A stretch of DNA of 64,000 nucleotides from Zygaena filipendulae (GCA_907165275.2 OU015661.1:8191501-8255500); one strand, 5' to 3'. Positions 21,601-31,538 are shown, numbered from the stretch's first letter. Notes: generated by a model from the letters alone, not told the origin. Numbers and translations: made by a program.

Positions 21601-23290
21601 TATTGTGACTGATGACCATTTTTCAAAGCTTCTGTATTATAAAGCGTACCGAATAATTTATAATTGATTTTTTTTCTTAAAATATTCTTCACAGTCACGA
21701 ATAAAGTGTAAAAGCGATTCATTACTGGCTCTACATAAAAACATACAGCAACGATGAAACAAAAAGTTTCAAGAATTTATTTATGAAAAACAAAATCTAA
21801 CTTAATTGAAATTATGTTGGACCGTGCATAAAATTTTCTCTCCCCACAATTGGACGAAGTTTGAGACGACGAGCAGCGCTGCAGTCGAGAAGTTTTATTT
21901 TCTTAATAAAAATATCAACAGCAAAGGAACTCGCATAATATAACATCATATAGGTCTATGTTTATTTCTACGGCAATATTTTGCTATGGTGTTTCCTTAA
22001 TGTCACCAAGGCAAGATTTAAGTTTGGTAATTAAAAGTTGCTTTAATGGTGCGTAGGCGACAATTTATTTTTGTGTTTAAGTAGTACCTATACTTGGTTC
22101 TTGTTTTGGATTTTTATTAAAATGTTCGTCTATTATTAATATAATTTTATACTTACCTAATAGGTACATAATATGATAATATTTAAGATGATGATTCCAA
22201 GGACATAATAAATATATAATTACCTTAAAGATGTGTGTCGAAGAATACTTATTTTGTGAGAAGTTGAAAATTTTTTGAAACTTTTTTAGGTAACATAATT
22301 TTTACAAACTACTACTAAAAGTGATCTTTAGTAGATTACTATCTTTTGTGTGTATATTATATTAGGTATGAAAAGTTATAATCGATGTGACAAGGGTGTA
22401 TACCAATAGGTATTATGAATGGAGACAACGAACATATTGGATCCTATCATCCGACCAAAGATCTCAACTTTTCTTCAGCATCACTGAAAGTAGTACCAAA
22501 CCATAATCAGATAGATCATTATTATCACGCAAAATGTCTCAATAAAATATTCTTAAAAAAAGACAACTGGGAGTTCAGCGAATCTTTCCTCGGCAAATTT
22601 TCAAAAGAAAAATTCAAAAAATAAACGCTTCCGTTCAATAAACATTTCAATAAAAGCCAATGTTCTTTCAATTAAGTAGAAAAACAAAAGATATTCATAG
22701 TAAAGGTAATACCTAAGTGGATTAATATAGCTTTTCGAGACCCGTCTCCATAGGGTCTTTATATCTATTGGATTGGAAAATTATTCAATGAATCAAGTCA
22801 GGAGTGAAGGAACCCCTCTGTGAAAATGCGTCTCGCGAAAAATCCAACTAATTGGCTTTTCCTACGAGAAAATAACGAGCATTGGTTGGTGAAATTGAAT
22901 TGAACTACTTGTTTTTAAATTGTTTGCTAATTTTACCCATCTGATTTTTAATGATAATATAATGTTGCAATTTAAATTTAGTTATGGTGGATCGACGGGG
23001 CTAGGAGGCAATTCTCACACATCCGAAGTATACTCGAACTCGAGATAAGATCTAGTTCGATTTGTGTTGAGAATAGGAGATACGAAGAAACCGGTTCGAG
23101 TATTGAGATTTTGTGGTCGACATAGGGATCGAAAAGCAAACTCGAGTTCGAGATTTTTTCGAAGGAGGCGAGAGTTGGGTCCCTGATCTAAGACGAATTT
23201 CAATGGATGTTAAAATATTTATTGAAATTACGCCGCTGTAGTGTTGTGCCTAATTCGTATAAATTCACTACAGCTGTTTCTTATTTACTA
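21601..23290. other. Unique AT-rich DNA with one small ATG frame
   Basis: A 69-codon plus-strand frame at 22415-22624 begins with a true ATG (MNGDNEHIGSYHPTKDLNF) and is hydrophilic and Lys-rich toward its end. It could be a small gene, an exon or chance; no homologue is recognised. A CG-containing patch lies at 22990-23190 (repeated CTCGAGTTCGAGAT-like words). Confidence 0.25.
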
Positions 23291-23481
23291 TCCCTACTAA
23301 TATTATAAATGCAAAAGTAACTCTGTCTGTCTGTCTGTTACGCTTTCACGCCTGAGCTGCTGAACCGATCATCCCAAAATTTTGCATACACATTGTCAAA
23401 GGTACAGAGGGGGACAGGACAAGGGTACTTTTTATCCCGGAGTTCCTCCGGGAATTCCGAAATTAATTAGGGAAGAGCTAG
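23291..23481 (+). mobile_element. Non-autonomous Helitron, near-complete
   Basis: Runs from TCCCTACTAATATTATAAAT to AGAGCTAG, with flanking A (23290) and T (23482). Blocks: GTTACGCTTTCACGCCTGAG, TGAACCGATCATCCC, CAAAATTTTGCATACACATT and TTTTTATCCCGGAGTTCC. The terminal hairpin is deleted. A CTGTCTGTCTGTCTG tract lies near the 5' end. Confidence 0.7.
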
Positions 23482-23727
23482 TTTGTACATAATTGTTAAA
23501 ATAACTGGGTCATGGCAAAAATCACTTCTCTTAAAAACTTCAGGAAACCGAAACTGGCAGAAAGCACACAGCGGTGCAGTGCCAATTTATGTTTTCTTAA
23601 ACAATTTACAAATTGTAATTCAAAAACTATAATCACCTGACCGAATAATTAAACATACAATTCCACTTTTGAAATCTAGGTGCTTTGAAAATTAATATTT
23701 TGATTTTATTTTTATATTATTTACCTA

Positions 23728-23915
23728 CTAGCTGTGACCCGCGGTTTCACCCGCGTGAGTTTCGGAATTTTCGCAGGATCTCTTTATATCAGGAACCTTT
23801 GCGGACGCAGGTAGAACAATCCGCCAAAGTTTCATCACAATCAGACGAATGGTTTAGAAATGCATAGAGGACAAACATACAACCATTCATTTTTATTTAT
23901 ACAGATAATAGGTAT
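23728..23915 (-). mobile_element. Non-autonomous Helitron
   Basis: CTAGCTGTGACCCGCGG with TTTCACCCGCG, then GAGTTTCGGAATTTTCGCAG, AGGAACCTTTGCGGACGCAG, TTTCATCACAATCAGACGAA and TGGTTTAGAAATGCATAG. The same subfamily occurs inverted at about 39265-39420. Confidence 0.6.
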
Positions 23916-24145
23916 ATGTGAGATATCTATATATTTATATTAGGCAAGTTTGTGAATTTGTGACGTTCCAGGGGGCAAACTCTGTATCTACTGAACCGAC
24001 TCCGAAAACTCCTTCATTAACAGGATGCTAGTAGCTACGGCAAGTTTTAAATCACTTCGCGAAGATAATTATTTAATATTCCCTTACACAGTGATTGAAC
24101 TAACACCGCTATAAAAATCATACAAGAAGATAATCTTATATATTA

Positions 24146-24660
24146 CTAGCTGTCCCCCGCAATTTCATCCGTGGTAATTTCGGAGTTCCCGCGGGAATTC
24201 CGGGAAAAAGTACTCTATGTCCTTCTTTGTACCCCTGACAGTAGTTTACGGTGATTAGCTTTCCCCCGTAGTAATTCCGGAGTTCCCGCGGGAATTCCGG
24301 GATAAAAACTATCTTTCAAGTTGGACCATATTATAAATGGCTACAAAATTTTATCAAAATCCGTTCTGTAGTTTCGGAGTACATCGCGGACAAACAACGT
24401 GACACGTGATTTATATATGGACGCAGATAAGCAATAACATGTTAAACCACAATATTAAGTTATTGATTCAGAACGCTTTCTTGAGAGTTAAAAAACATTT
24501 TTTAATTATGTGTTACATTGTTTAAATACCAACAAAATGTTAAACATAAAAAAATATTGAAACAAAATGACGCTATGATTTTAAAACACGATTTACTCAA
24601 AATTTCTCCAATGTGGGTTAACATGCTATTGCTTATCTATGTCCATATATTAAAATATGT
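24146..24660 (-). mobile_element. Two-module Helitron split by MITE copy 3
   Basis: CTAGCTGTCCCCCGCAATTT to ACGTGATTTATATAT (24418) matches the 918 and 63443 elements. The sequence then breaks into a MITE and resumes as ATATATTAAAAT after 24644. The Helitron is therefore older than the MITE. Confidence 0.7.
24415..24648 (+). mobile_element. MITE with 4-bp TSD, copy 3
   Basis: Element 24419-24644 (226 bp) flanked by ATAT on both sides. Ends GGACGCAGATAAGCAATAAC and TATTGCTTATCTATGTCC; internal blocks as in the other copies, with a small deletion around TAATTATGTGTTACATTG. Confidence 0.8.
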
Positions 24661-25119
24661 TATTCGAATTAAAGAATAAATGAAATAGGGTGAACACCAA
24701 TCGCAATTTACAGTATTTTTTTAAAAAAGTTGCAATACTGCAAAAGATTAGATATTCTCTATCGATTTCTTTCTAAATGAAATTGAGATTTTTTTATATC
24801 ATATATTGTATTGAGTAGGTATTGTTTTAGAGAAGGGTCCCTGCAAGAGCCAATAAAACATAGATTAAAAGTTAAAAAAAAAATCTTTTTTCCATTCGAT
24901 CAGTGCTTTTATTTTTCAAAGGTGGTAATTTGCTTTTTTTATTGGCTTTACCAACGTCAATGATAATGATAGTATAGGTATTAGACTTTTTAATTATTCC
25001 TCAGCTCAGAAAACGGATTTTACTTGGGAACGCGTGTTTTCGTTCACACGTTTACGCCTCTTTACAACAACCTAATCACATATGAATTATCTCAACTTGT
25101 AGGTCAATTTTATTATGTA
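24661..25119. other. Unique AT-rich DNA
   Basis: No gene or repeat recognised. Confidence 0.4.
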
Positions 25120-25310
25120 CTAGCTGTTCCCCGCTGTTTTACCTGCGGAAATTTCGGAGTTCCCGTAGGAAATCCAGGATAAAAAGTACCCCATGTCCTT
25201 CTCTGTATCCCTTACAACGTGCATGCAGAATTTTATGATGATCGGTTGAGCCGTTTAAGCATGAAAACGTAACAAATAAACAAACTGTACCTACATAAAG
25301 TTCTTTGGGT
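25120..25310 (-). mobile_element. Non-autonomous Helitron
   Basis: CTAGCTGTTCCCCGCTG, TTTTACCTGCGG, ATTTCGGAGTTCCCGTAGG, GTACCCCATGTCCTTCTCTG, GATGATCGGTTGAGCCG and GAAAACGTAACAAATAAACA: the same class as 48367 read on the minus strand. Confidence 0.65.
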
Positions 25311-26322
25311 TTATTTAAATATAGAATTATTTTTAAATCGAGTTTTAATGTTTACTATTAACCAACTTCAAAAAATGGAGGTTCTGAGTTTGACCTGTAA
25401 GTATGTTGTAATGTGTATATTGCATAAACATATTTAAGAAAAATTTACCGAAATGCCAAATAAAATACATCAATCCGAAAATAAATAAAATATGAAACAA
25501 ACTAAACCCTTTAAACGTCGGATCTCTTACCGAAAAACCCGTCTTCCAACAAAACAAAACGCAATTCTCCACGCAAAAAGTTCATTCACAATCGCCGGTT
25601 GCTCTAATTAGGAAGTTGGGGCGTTGCATCGTTACTATTGAGTTAAGTTTAGTTCGTTAGCAAAACTCGGTTACTGACAGTTACTCGCTGATTGTCCCGG
25701 AAAGTGAGAGGCATTCGCGAGGATGTTAAGGACTGTTACGACTGGCGCGAATCTTTAGGTCACCTTATAGGTTAAAATGAGCGATACATACAAATAATGC
25801 AAATAGTTTCAAATACTGCTAAATTAATTCTCGTTGAGAACGTTTGTTAAACGATAAATCACTAGTCGCTTTTTTATTTAAATTTTACTACTTTGTACAA
25901 AAGTCTTTGTTATTTTTTTCTTTAATCATCACTTGACTTATTATTTCATATTGAAGTTGATAAACCCGATATTTTTAATGAATTGTGGCATGATGCAATT
26001 TACTTAAAACAGTATGCTATTATCTTATGGAATATAACAGGTATGGCATTTAATTCACTCGCGAGTATAGGTAGCATATCGCGCGCCAACTCCGCGTCGA
26101 ATGAAACAGTTCTTAATACATTATTCAACTTAAACATTCGAAGTGATACTACGAAATGTTACATTCGCTCGGTATTACGGGATATCACCGTCTTACTCAT
26201 AGATTTCGAAGTAAAAGAGTAACCGTAATATAAGTACATATCTGCTTGTTCCAATTTCTACAGTAGTATCGCATGAGCAATGGGCACGATGATAATCTTA
26301 TCTTCTTATCTTATATATAATA
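25311..26322. other. Unique DNA, GC-richer patch and a weak frame
   Basis: AACCAACTTCAAAAAATGGA at about 25361 resembles the insect repeat also seen at 50870. A GC-richer patch spans 25590-25780. At 26042, AG followed by an open frame (GMAFNSLASIGSISRANSAS, ending in EVKE and a stop at 26222) is a conceivable exon, but the acceptor has no pyrimidine tract. Confidence 0.25.
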
Positions 26323-26669
26323 CTAGCTGTCCCCCGCGATTTCATCCGCGGTAATTTCGGAGTTCCCACGGGAATTCCGGAAAAAAGTACTCTACGTCCT
26401 TCTTTGTACCCCTGACAGTAGTTTACGGTGATTAGCTGTTCCCCGCATTAATTCCGGAGTTCCCGCGGGAATTCCGGGATAAAAACTATCCTATCTTTTA
26501 AGTTGGAACATATTATAAATGGTTACAAAGTTTTATCAAAATCCGTTCAGCAGTTTCGGAGTACCGAAACTACTGTCGGGGTACAAAGAAGGACGTATAG
26601 AGTACTTTTTCCCGCATCCTCCACGGGAACTCCGAAATTACCGCGGATGAAATCGCGGGGGACAGCTAG
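26323..26669. mobile_element. Mirror-image Helitron pair
   Basis: Left part (26323-26562) is a minus-strand two-module Helitron starting CTAGCTGTCCCCCGCG. At about 26563 it switches to the opposite orientation and ends CGCGGGGGACAGCTAG. The two CTAG-bearing termini therefore face outward and the whole is a long inverted repeat. A 5' tip-like TCTTATCTTCTTATC lies just outside at about 26300. Confidence 0.65.
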
Positions 26670-26697
26670 TATAGTATAAAAATGAAAATTTTATTTA

Positions 26698-27125
26698 GTC
26701 CGTCAGTTAGATAGTAATAAAATAAACGACACGTATTTTTTTGCTTTTTGAATTATTGAAAAAGTTACTTAGATAAAACGCATTAAAGTTTAGGAGTAGG
26801 AGGTCGCGACGTCATAACTAAGTACAAAGTATATCTAGATATACTTAGATTCACTGCACCTAGGTGTGACTTCACACGGAATTTCAACTCAATATATCGC
26901 CGTTATTCAAATCAAATCAAATATACTTTATTGCACACACAGAAGAAGACACAATATTTACAAAACACAGAAACATAGGGATACGTACGACCTACATATA
27001 TTGCTGAAAGCAATTTTTTCATAGTTATTCTTTGATTACGTAAAAAAAATAAAAATAGGTAGGTACGTGTCCAATATTTTTTATTAATCTACATGACGGA
27101 CTAAAAGTTAAAATTTAGTTCATGC
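26698..27125 (-). mobile_element. Inverted-repeat MITE (copy 2), interrupted
   Basis: Reverse-complement relative of 5125-5439: TTTAGTCCGTCAGTTAGATA at the left, ACATGACGGACTAAAAG and TTCATGCCCATTTAAAG at the right; the inside has TCAACTCAATATATCGCCG. About 120 bp of unrelated DNA interrupts it. Confidence 0.55.
26908..27029 (-). mobile_element. LINE-tail-like insertion within the MITE
   Basis: Comparison with copy 1 shows an insertion starting CAAATCAAATCAAATATACT and TTTATTGCACACA. The word GTTATT occurs at both junctions (26902-26907 and 27024-27029), suggesting a target duplication of 6-7 bp. The leading sequence looks like the antisense 3' end of a retroelement. Confidence 0.5.
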
Positions 27126-27291
27126 CCATTTAAAGTGTGAAATGTTAATTTTGTTCAATCAAGTGTCCTAGCTTTAAACGTCAAAAATTCTTTCAGGCAA
27201 ACACCGAGAGCATTTTTTTTAATTCGTGTCCTATACAAGGATCAAAAGATAAATCTTAGCTAGCTATTTTCCAACAATTCACGACCGGGTT

Positions 27292-27552
27292 AATAATAAT
27301 AATAATAATCCACATCACAACACACAGATCTACTTGATCCCACATGCAGCAAGCTATTATTAGCTTGTGTCGTGGAAACCAAGCAAACGTGGTATATACT
27401 ACATAGAATTACTTATATATTATACTATAGATATATAAACACACCCAGACTGGAAAATGGAACCCTGTGTTCATCACACAAAGTTTACCCCCACCGGGAA
27501 TCGAACCCGGGACCCCTTGTTTAGCGGGTAGCCATGGTGACCTCTGCGCCAA
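27292..27552 (-). mobile_element. tRNA-derived SINE, copy A
   Basis: On the minus strand it carries a perfect RNA polymerase III A box (TGGCGCAGAGG, 27541-27551) and B box (GGTTCGATTCC, 27497-27507) separated by the usual distance. The body CCGGTGGGGGTAAAC, TGTGTGATGAACACAGGG and GTCTGGGTGTG follows, and it ends in an ATT-type microsatellite tail (27292-27312). Not a functional tRNA: no acceptor stem or CCA-proximal pairing found. Confidence 0.7.
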
Positions 27553-27732
27553 ACGGTTAGTGCAGCGGTCGCTATGCTTCTCCGCTAATTAAGAGGTTTC
27601 GAGTTCGTTTCCCGGTGGGGGCGCACGTTGTGTGATGAACACGGAGTTCCAATATCTAGTTGGGCGTGTTTTTGGGATCGAGTAGGTAGATCTCTGTCGT
27701 GAAGTCTTTATTTATTAATAATACTATTAATG
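27553..27732 (+). mobile_element. tRNA-derived SINE, copy B
   Basis: Head-to-head with copy A. A box TAGTGCAGCGG (27558-27568) is intact; the B box position (27602-27612) reads AGTTCGTTTCC with mismatches. Body: CCGGTGGGGGCGCACG, TTGTGTGATGAACACGG and TAGTTGGGCGTG, with a TTATTAATAATAC-like tail. Confidence 0.65.
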
Positions 27733-27993
27733 TCTCTGTCCGAATTCATTGAAACAAGTATAAATGAAATTACCAAAAAACAGTTGAACTAGCAAAAATC
27801 ATCCTCCCCGATTAAAGCTCCTACGTGGCTCACCGCACAAACGCTGAGCGTTAAAACGACATTAGCAGTAGTAATACCAGTACTGGCGGTGCATACAAAT
27901 GAATTGGTGCTATCGACACTGAAACCGCGGTTGATACCGACGCTTTACCGCACTGGAACTATTCGTAGTATATTACAAAAGAACGAGCTTTTA
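27733..27993. other. Unique DNA before the LINE
   Basis: No feature recognised. Confidence 0.4.
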
Positions 27994-28011
27994 ATTTAAC
28001 TCTTTTATAAC

Positions 28012-28039
28012 TTCTTCTTCTGGCTAGACCTTGTCCCAT
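28012..28039 (-). other. LINE 3' UTR and (GAA)n tail
   Basis: Only about 28 bases separate the stop of the polyprotein from the target duplication. On the minus strand it ends CTAGCCAGAAGAAGAA. A very short 3' UTR with a simple-repeat tail instead of poly(A) is characteristic of the RTE clade. Confidence 0.75.
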
Positions 28040-31009
28040 TTATTTGGGGTCGGCCTTCCTTGTCCTCAATTTCCATTTCGCACGGTTTTGTGCTATGTCT
28101 TCATCGAGATGAGCTTCTTTGAGGTCTTTTTGGACCGTCGTCAGCCAAGTGGCGGGTGGTCTTCCACGCGAGCGTATCGTCGTAGGCAATTCTAGGGCAA
28201 GCTTCACCATATGGTCATCAGGGCGCCTTTGTACATGCCCATACCACCGTAAACGCTTCTCTTTGACTTTGTCGACAATGGGAGCAACTTTGAAACTGCC
28301 TCTCACATATTCATTTCGGATTTTATCTAGAAGTGTTACACCTGCTGACCAACGTAGCATGCGCATTTCAGTTGTGTGTAATTTGTTAAGGTGTTGTTTA
28401 TTTGTTGCCCAGCATTCTGAGCCATACAGGACAGCAGGTCTGATTGCTGTTTTGTATAAGTGGCCTTTAGTCTTAAGGGGCATTTTTCTGTCGCACATGA
28501 CGCCTGTTAGTTGTCTCCACTTCATCCATCCTGTTGTTGTTCTATGAGTAACATCCTTTTCAATTTTGCCATCGTTGCTAAGTATTGAGCCAAGATATTT
28601 GAATTCTGTCACTGTGGGTAGAGTGGTGTTTCCAATTGTGATCTTGATATTGTTGGGGTCGGAGGTGTTGTCGAAGATGCATGACATGTGTTCCGTCTTC
28701 TTACGACTTATTTTGAGGCCATTGGTTTCGAGTGCATCAGTCCACTGATTTAGGTTTTGCTGTAGATCTTCTATGTCGTCAGCGATTAGGACAACATCAT
28801 CAGCATAGAGGATATTCCATGGCAACGGCTTTTGACAGTGCTTCGTCAGATGATCCATCGTGGCGTTGAAAAGCAGTGGACTGAGCGTGGAGCCTTGATG
28901 CACTCCGACTCCAATTTCGAACGATTCGCCTTTGCCTGCAGGACTTGAGACTTGTGTGCTGACGGATGTGTACATATCTTGGATTAGGGTGATATAATAT
29001 TCCGGTACTAGTTGCTCTCTGAGCGCTTCCCAGATGAGATCTCGTGGAACATGGTCGAATGCCTTTTCCAAGTCTATGAATACCATGTGCAGATTTGTCT
29101 TATTTGTTTTCGCCTTCTCCAGCATAATTCGAACCGTCTGTATAGCGTCTGAGGAGCTCCTTTCGGCCACAAATCCGCACTGATTTTGTGTTAATTTTAT
29201 GATATCTTTAAGTCGGTTGTTCAGAATGCGTTCCCAAATTTTTAGCGTGTGTGACATAAGTTTTATAGCCCTATAATTACTGCAGTCTCTAACATCTCCT
29301 TTCCCTTTATAAAATGGTATAAGGAAACTGTTTCGCCAGGATTGCGGTATGCGGTGGCCTTGAATCAGTTTGTTGAACAGCTCATACAGCCAAACTAGTC
29401 CGTGATTTCCCAGGAACTTCCAGACTTCAGCTGGGATTTCATCGGGTCCTGGGGCTCTATTATTTTTCATTTGGCGTATTGCTGTTTCAATTTCATGTGG
29501 GGAAATGGCCTCCAGTGGGCCTACAACCATCTCCGGCTTGCAGTAGTTACGGGTTCTCGGACGTGATACATTTAAGAGATGTTTGTAGTACTCAGTCCAT
29601 CTTTTTCTTATGTCATCGTCTTCGGTTAGCAGTTTATTGTTATTATCATTTATGTATTTTACGTTTGTTATGTCTTTTGAGTTGTTGTGACGTATTTTAG
29701 CTATTCTGTGTATGTCCGACTCTGTTCCCGCTGTCTCCAACCTCCTGTAGAATTCGAAGTTTGACTCTGCTATTGCTGTCGCAACTCGTTTCTTCGTTTG
29801 CTTTTTGATATTTTTGTAGTTTTCAAAATCGGTATCATCTTTGGTCGACTGCCACGACTTGAAGGCTTCCTTTTTGGCCGTTACTACCTCTCTTACCGAT
29901 GTATTCCACCATTCTGTTTCTTTGTTGGGCCCCTTTTTAGTTCTTGTTCGGCCAAGATGTTTTTCGGCTTTACTGATACAGAGGTTTTCGAAATTTTCCC
30001 ACATTTCATTTGGTGTCATACTTGTGGTATCTATTGCCTTTAGGTCTTCGGAAAGTTCAGCTGTGAAAAGTTTGCCTGGTGGTTCCTTAAGTGATCTCCA
30101 TTTAATCTTTGGTGTTAATCTTCGGTTAATTTTGATTGGTTTCGGAAGCTTGTATACGGTGACTAATAGTCTATGCTGCGTTGTAAGCGGTTCTCCCGGT
30201 ATGACCTTGCAGTCCATGTAGTAACCCAGATGTGTACGTTTTGCTAGTACAAAATCAATCTGTGAGGAATGGCCTCCACTGTTGTATGTGATTTGGTGGG
30301 TATCTTTCTTTTTAAAGAAAGTGTTTATGATGGCTAGGTCGAAGTTGGATGCGAAATCTACGATCGTCTGCCCGTCATTATTTCGCGTGCCGTAACCAAA
30401 GCCCCCATTACATCTCTCAACATTGCTGTTATTGGATCCTACATGGCCATTTAGGTCCCCGCCAAGATGTACGGTTTCGTTTTGCGGAATGTTTTGTAGC
30501 AGGTTGTAGAGGTCGTCCCAGAAACTCTCCTTTTCCAACGCAGTAGCTCCTGTTTGTGGTGCGTAGGCAGATATTATATTGAAGCAAGGTTGTTTCTCTA
30601 GGGCTAATTTCACAGCTATCAGCCTGTCGCTTACTCTTTCTGTCTTAATAAGTCTAGGAGTAAGGCCTTCGGATAGTATTATTCCAACGCCATTTTTACC
30701 GGCGGTTGTTCCATTATAGATGAGCTTATACCCATTGCCTATTTGTCTTGATTTGGCCCCCTTCCACTTGGTCTCTTGCACACAGCATGCATCTAATTTC
30801 CTTCTTTTTAAGACGTCGCTTAATTCGGCACTTCTGCCCGTCATGGAACCTACATTCCAGGTTGCTAATCGCAATGATGTGCTCGTGTTGCTTCGACCGT
30901 CGCTTACGGGGTACGCCCTAGTATTTGTGATGCCTCGATCGTCGCTTGAGGGGGACGCCCTAGTATTAGTGCTCATTCTCTTTCGTTGTGCTTTCATGTT
31001 TAAGGACAA
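28040..31009 (-). CDS. RTE retrotransposon polyprotein: AP endonuclease and reverse transcriptase
   Basis: An uninterrupted 989-residue frame. The N-terminal part (about residues 45-285) is an apurinic/apyrimidinic-like endonuclease: LRLATWNVG (Asn52), CVQETKW (Glu79), SAYAP (Tyr149), GGDLNGH (Asp185, Asn187), QIDFVLA (Asp252) and TTQHRLL (His279). A linker leads to a reverse transcriptase (about 510-810) with IPFYKGKGD, FIDLEKAFD (Asp646), GVHQGSTLSPLLFN and LYADDVVLIAD (Asp737, Asp738). The C-terminus has RLRWYGHVQRRP and RSRGRPPATW, typical of RTE proteins often mis-annotated as craniofacial development protein 2-like. Its role is target-primed reverse transcription: nicking chromosomal DNA and copying its own RNA. 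All catalytic residues I can identify are present, so it may be active. The start is the first ATG of the frame; no separate ORF1 is convincing. Confidence 0.93.
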   Translation of the reverse strand: MSLNMKAQRKRMSTNTRASPSSDDRGITNTRAYPVSDGRSNTSTSLRLATWNVGSMTGRSAELSDVLKRRKLDACCVQETKWKGAKSRQIGNGYKLIYNGTTAGKNGVGIILSEGLTPRLIKTERVSDRLIAVKLALEKQPCFNIISAYAPQTGATALEKESFWDDLYNLLQNIPQNETVHLGGDLNGHVGSNNSNVERCNGGFGYGTRNNDGQTIVDFASNFDLAIINTFFKKKDTHQITYNSGGHSSQIDFVLAKRTHLGYYMDCKVIPGEPLTTQHRLLVTVYKLPKPIKINRRLTPKIKWRSLKEPPGKLFTAELSEDLKAIDTTSMTPNEMWENFENLCISKAEKHLGRTRTKKGPNKETEWWNTSVREVVTAKKEAFKSWQSTKDDTDFENYKNIKKQTKKRVATAIAESNFEFYRRLETAGTESDIHRIAKIRHNNSKDITNVKYINDNNNKLLTEDDDIRKRWTEYYKHLLNVSRPRTRNYCKPEMVVGPLEAISPHEIETAIRQMKNNRAPGPDEIPAEVWKFLGNHGLVWLYELFNKLIQGHRIPQSWRNSFLIPFYKGKGDVRDCSNYRAIKLMSHTLKIWERILNNRLKDIIKLTQNQCGFVAERSSSDAIQTVRIMLEKAKTNKTNLHMVFIDLEKAFDHVPRDLIWEALREQLVPEYYITLIQDMYTSVSTQVSSPAGKGESFEIGVGVHQGSTLSPLLFNATMDHLTKHCQKPLPWNILYADDVVLIADDIEDLQQNLNQWTDALETNGLKISRKKTEHMSCIFDNTSDPNNIKITIGNTTLPTVTEFKYLGSILSNDGKIEKDVTHRTTTGWMKWRQLTGVMCDRKMPLKTKGHLYKTAIRPAVLYGSECWATNKQHLNKLHTTEMRMLRWSAGVTLLDKIRNEYVRGSFKVAPIVDKVKEKRLRWYGHVQRRPDDHMVKLALELPTTIRSRGRPPATWLTTVQKDLKEAHLDEDIAQNRAKWKLRTRKADPK

Positions 31010-31520
31010 GGAAAATATAATGGCTATATCCTTTTTTACAGCCGGTTGCCACCTGACGCCAAGGCACTAGTCCAGCTTACTAGGACTATGAGAGCTGCCG
31101 TTGGACCCTAAGGTCTCTTCCGCCATCTTCTCGCTTGCACACTACCGTGCCTGATAGTGTGATTCCAACATGACCCCAGCACCCTATTACGTAGGGTTGG
31201 CTCACTGTTGGGTGCGCCTCTTCCGCCTGCTCCGCCGTACCAATGGACTCCATTTCCGCCTTTGCAGCCTTTGAGGTCTTCACCCGTAACCCTGGGCACG
31301 GGTTCCATGCTATACCCCATGGTACTGGGTCCCCGTTCGAACTCCGCCACCCGTCTACTCCGGCCTACTGGAGTAGAGGGTGCCCACCCCCGCGACGTGG
31401 ACGCGCCGTACGGGAATTACCCCAGTGGAGGGCATAGAAGGTGTCTCTGCCTTCCCTGGGGCCGGGTTAATGCCTCTGTGTAATCCCAAAGGCAAAGGCT
31501 GTAATCCCAAAGGCAAAGGC
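31010..31520 (-). promoter_or_regulatory. LINE 5' leader with 21-bp tandem repeat
   Basis: GC-rich compared with the window. At its very 5' end (31480-31520) a unit of about 21 bp containing CCTTTGCCTTTGGGATTAC is present nearly twice. Small frames (31086-31283 and 31108-31350, 65 and 80 codons) exist on the coding strand, overlapping each other, without recognised domains. Internal promoter activity would be expected of a full-length RTE but cannot be seen here. Confidence 0.55.
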
Positions 31521-31538
31521 ATTTAACTCTTTTATAAC

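Larger units (their letters stand above)
27994..31538 (-). mobile_element. RTE-clade LINE, apparently full length, with 18-bp target duplication
   Basis: The element occupies 28012-31520 (3509 bp) on the minus strand. An identical 18-bp sequence, ATTTAACTCTTTTATAAC, flanks it at 27994-28011 and 31521-31538, a clear target-site duplication. The 3' end carries CCCCAAATAAATGGGACAAG and closes with a (GAA)n tail, as in other insect RTE elements. A 511-bp leader precedes the single large open frame. The length is close to that of intact RTE elements (about 3.3 kb), and the perfect duplication and intact frame argue for a recent insertion. Confidence 0.9.

Noticed and set aside
27497..27551. Functional tRNA gene on the minus strand
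   Set aside because: A and B boxes are perfect, but no cloverleaf with a paired acceptor stem can be drawn, and a SINE body and tail follow.
28119..30546. Several plus-strand frames of 60-142 codons opposite the LINE
   Set aside because: They lie antisense to an intact, motif-complete retrotransposon frame and show no independent features.
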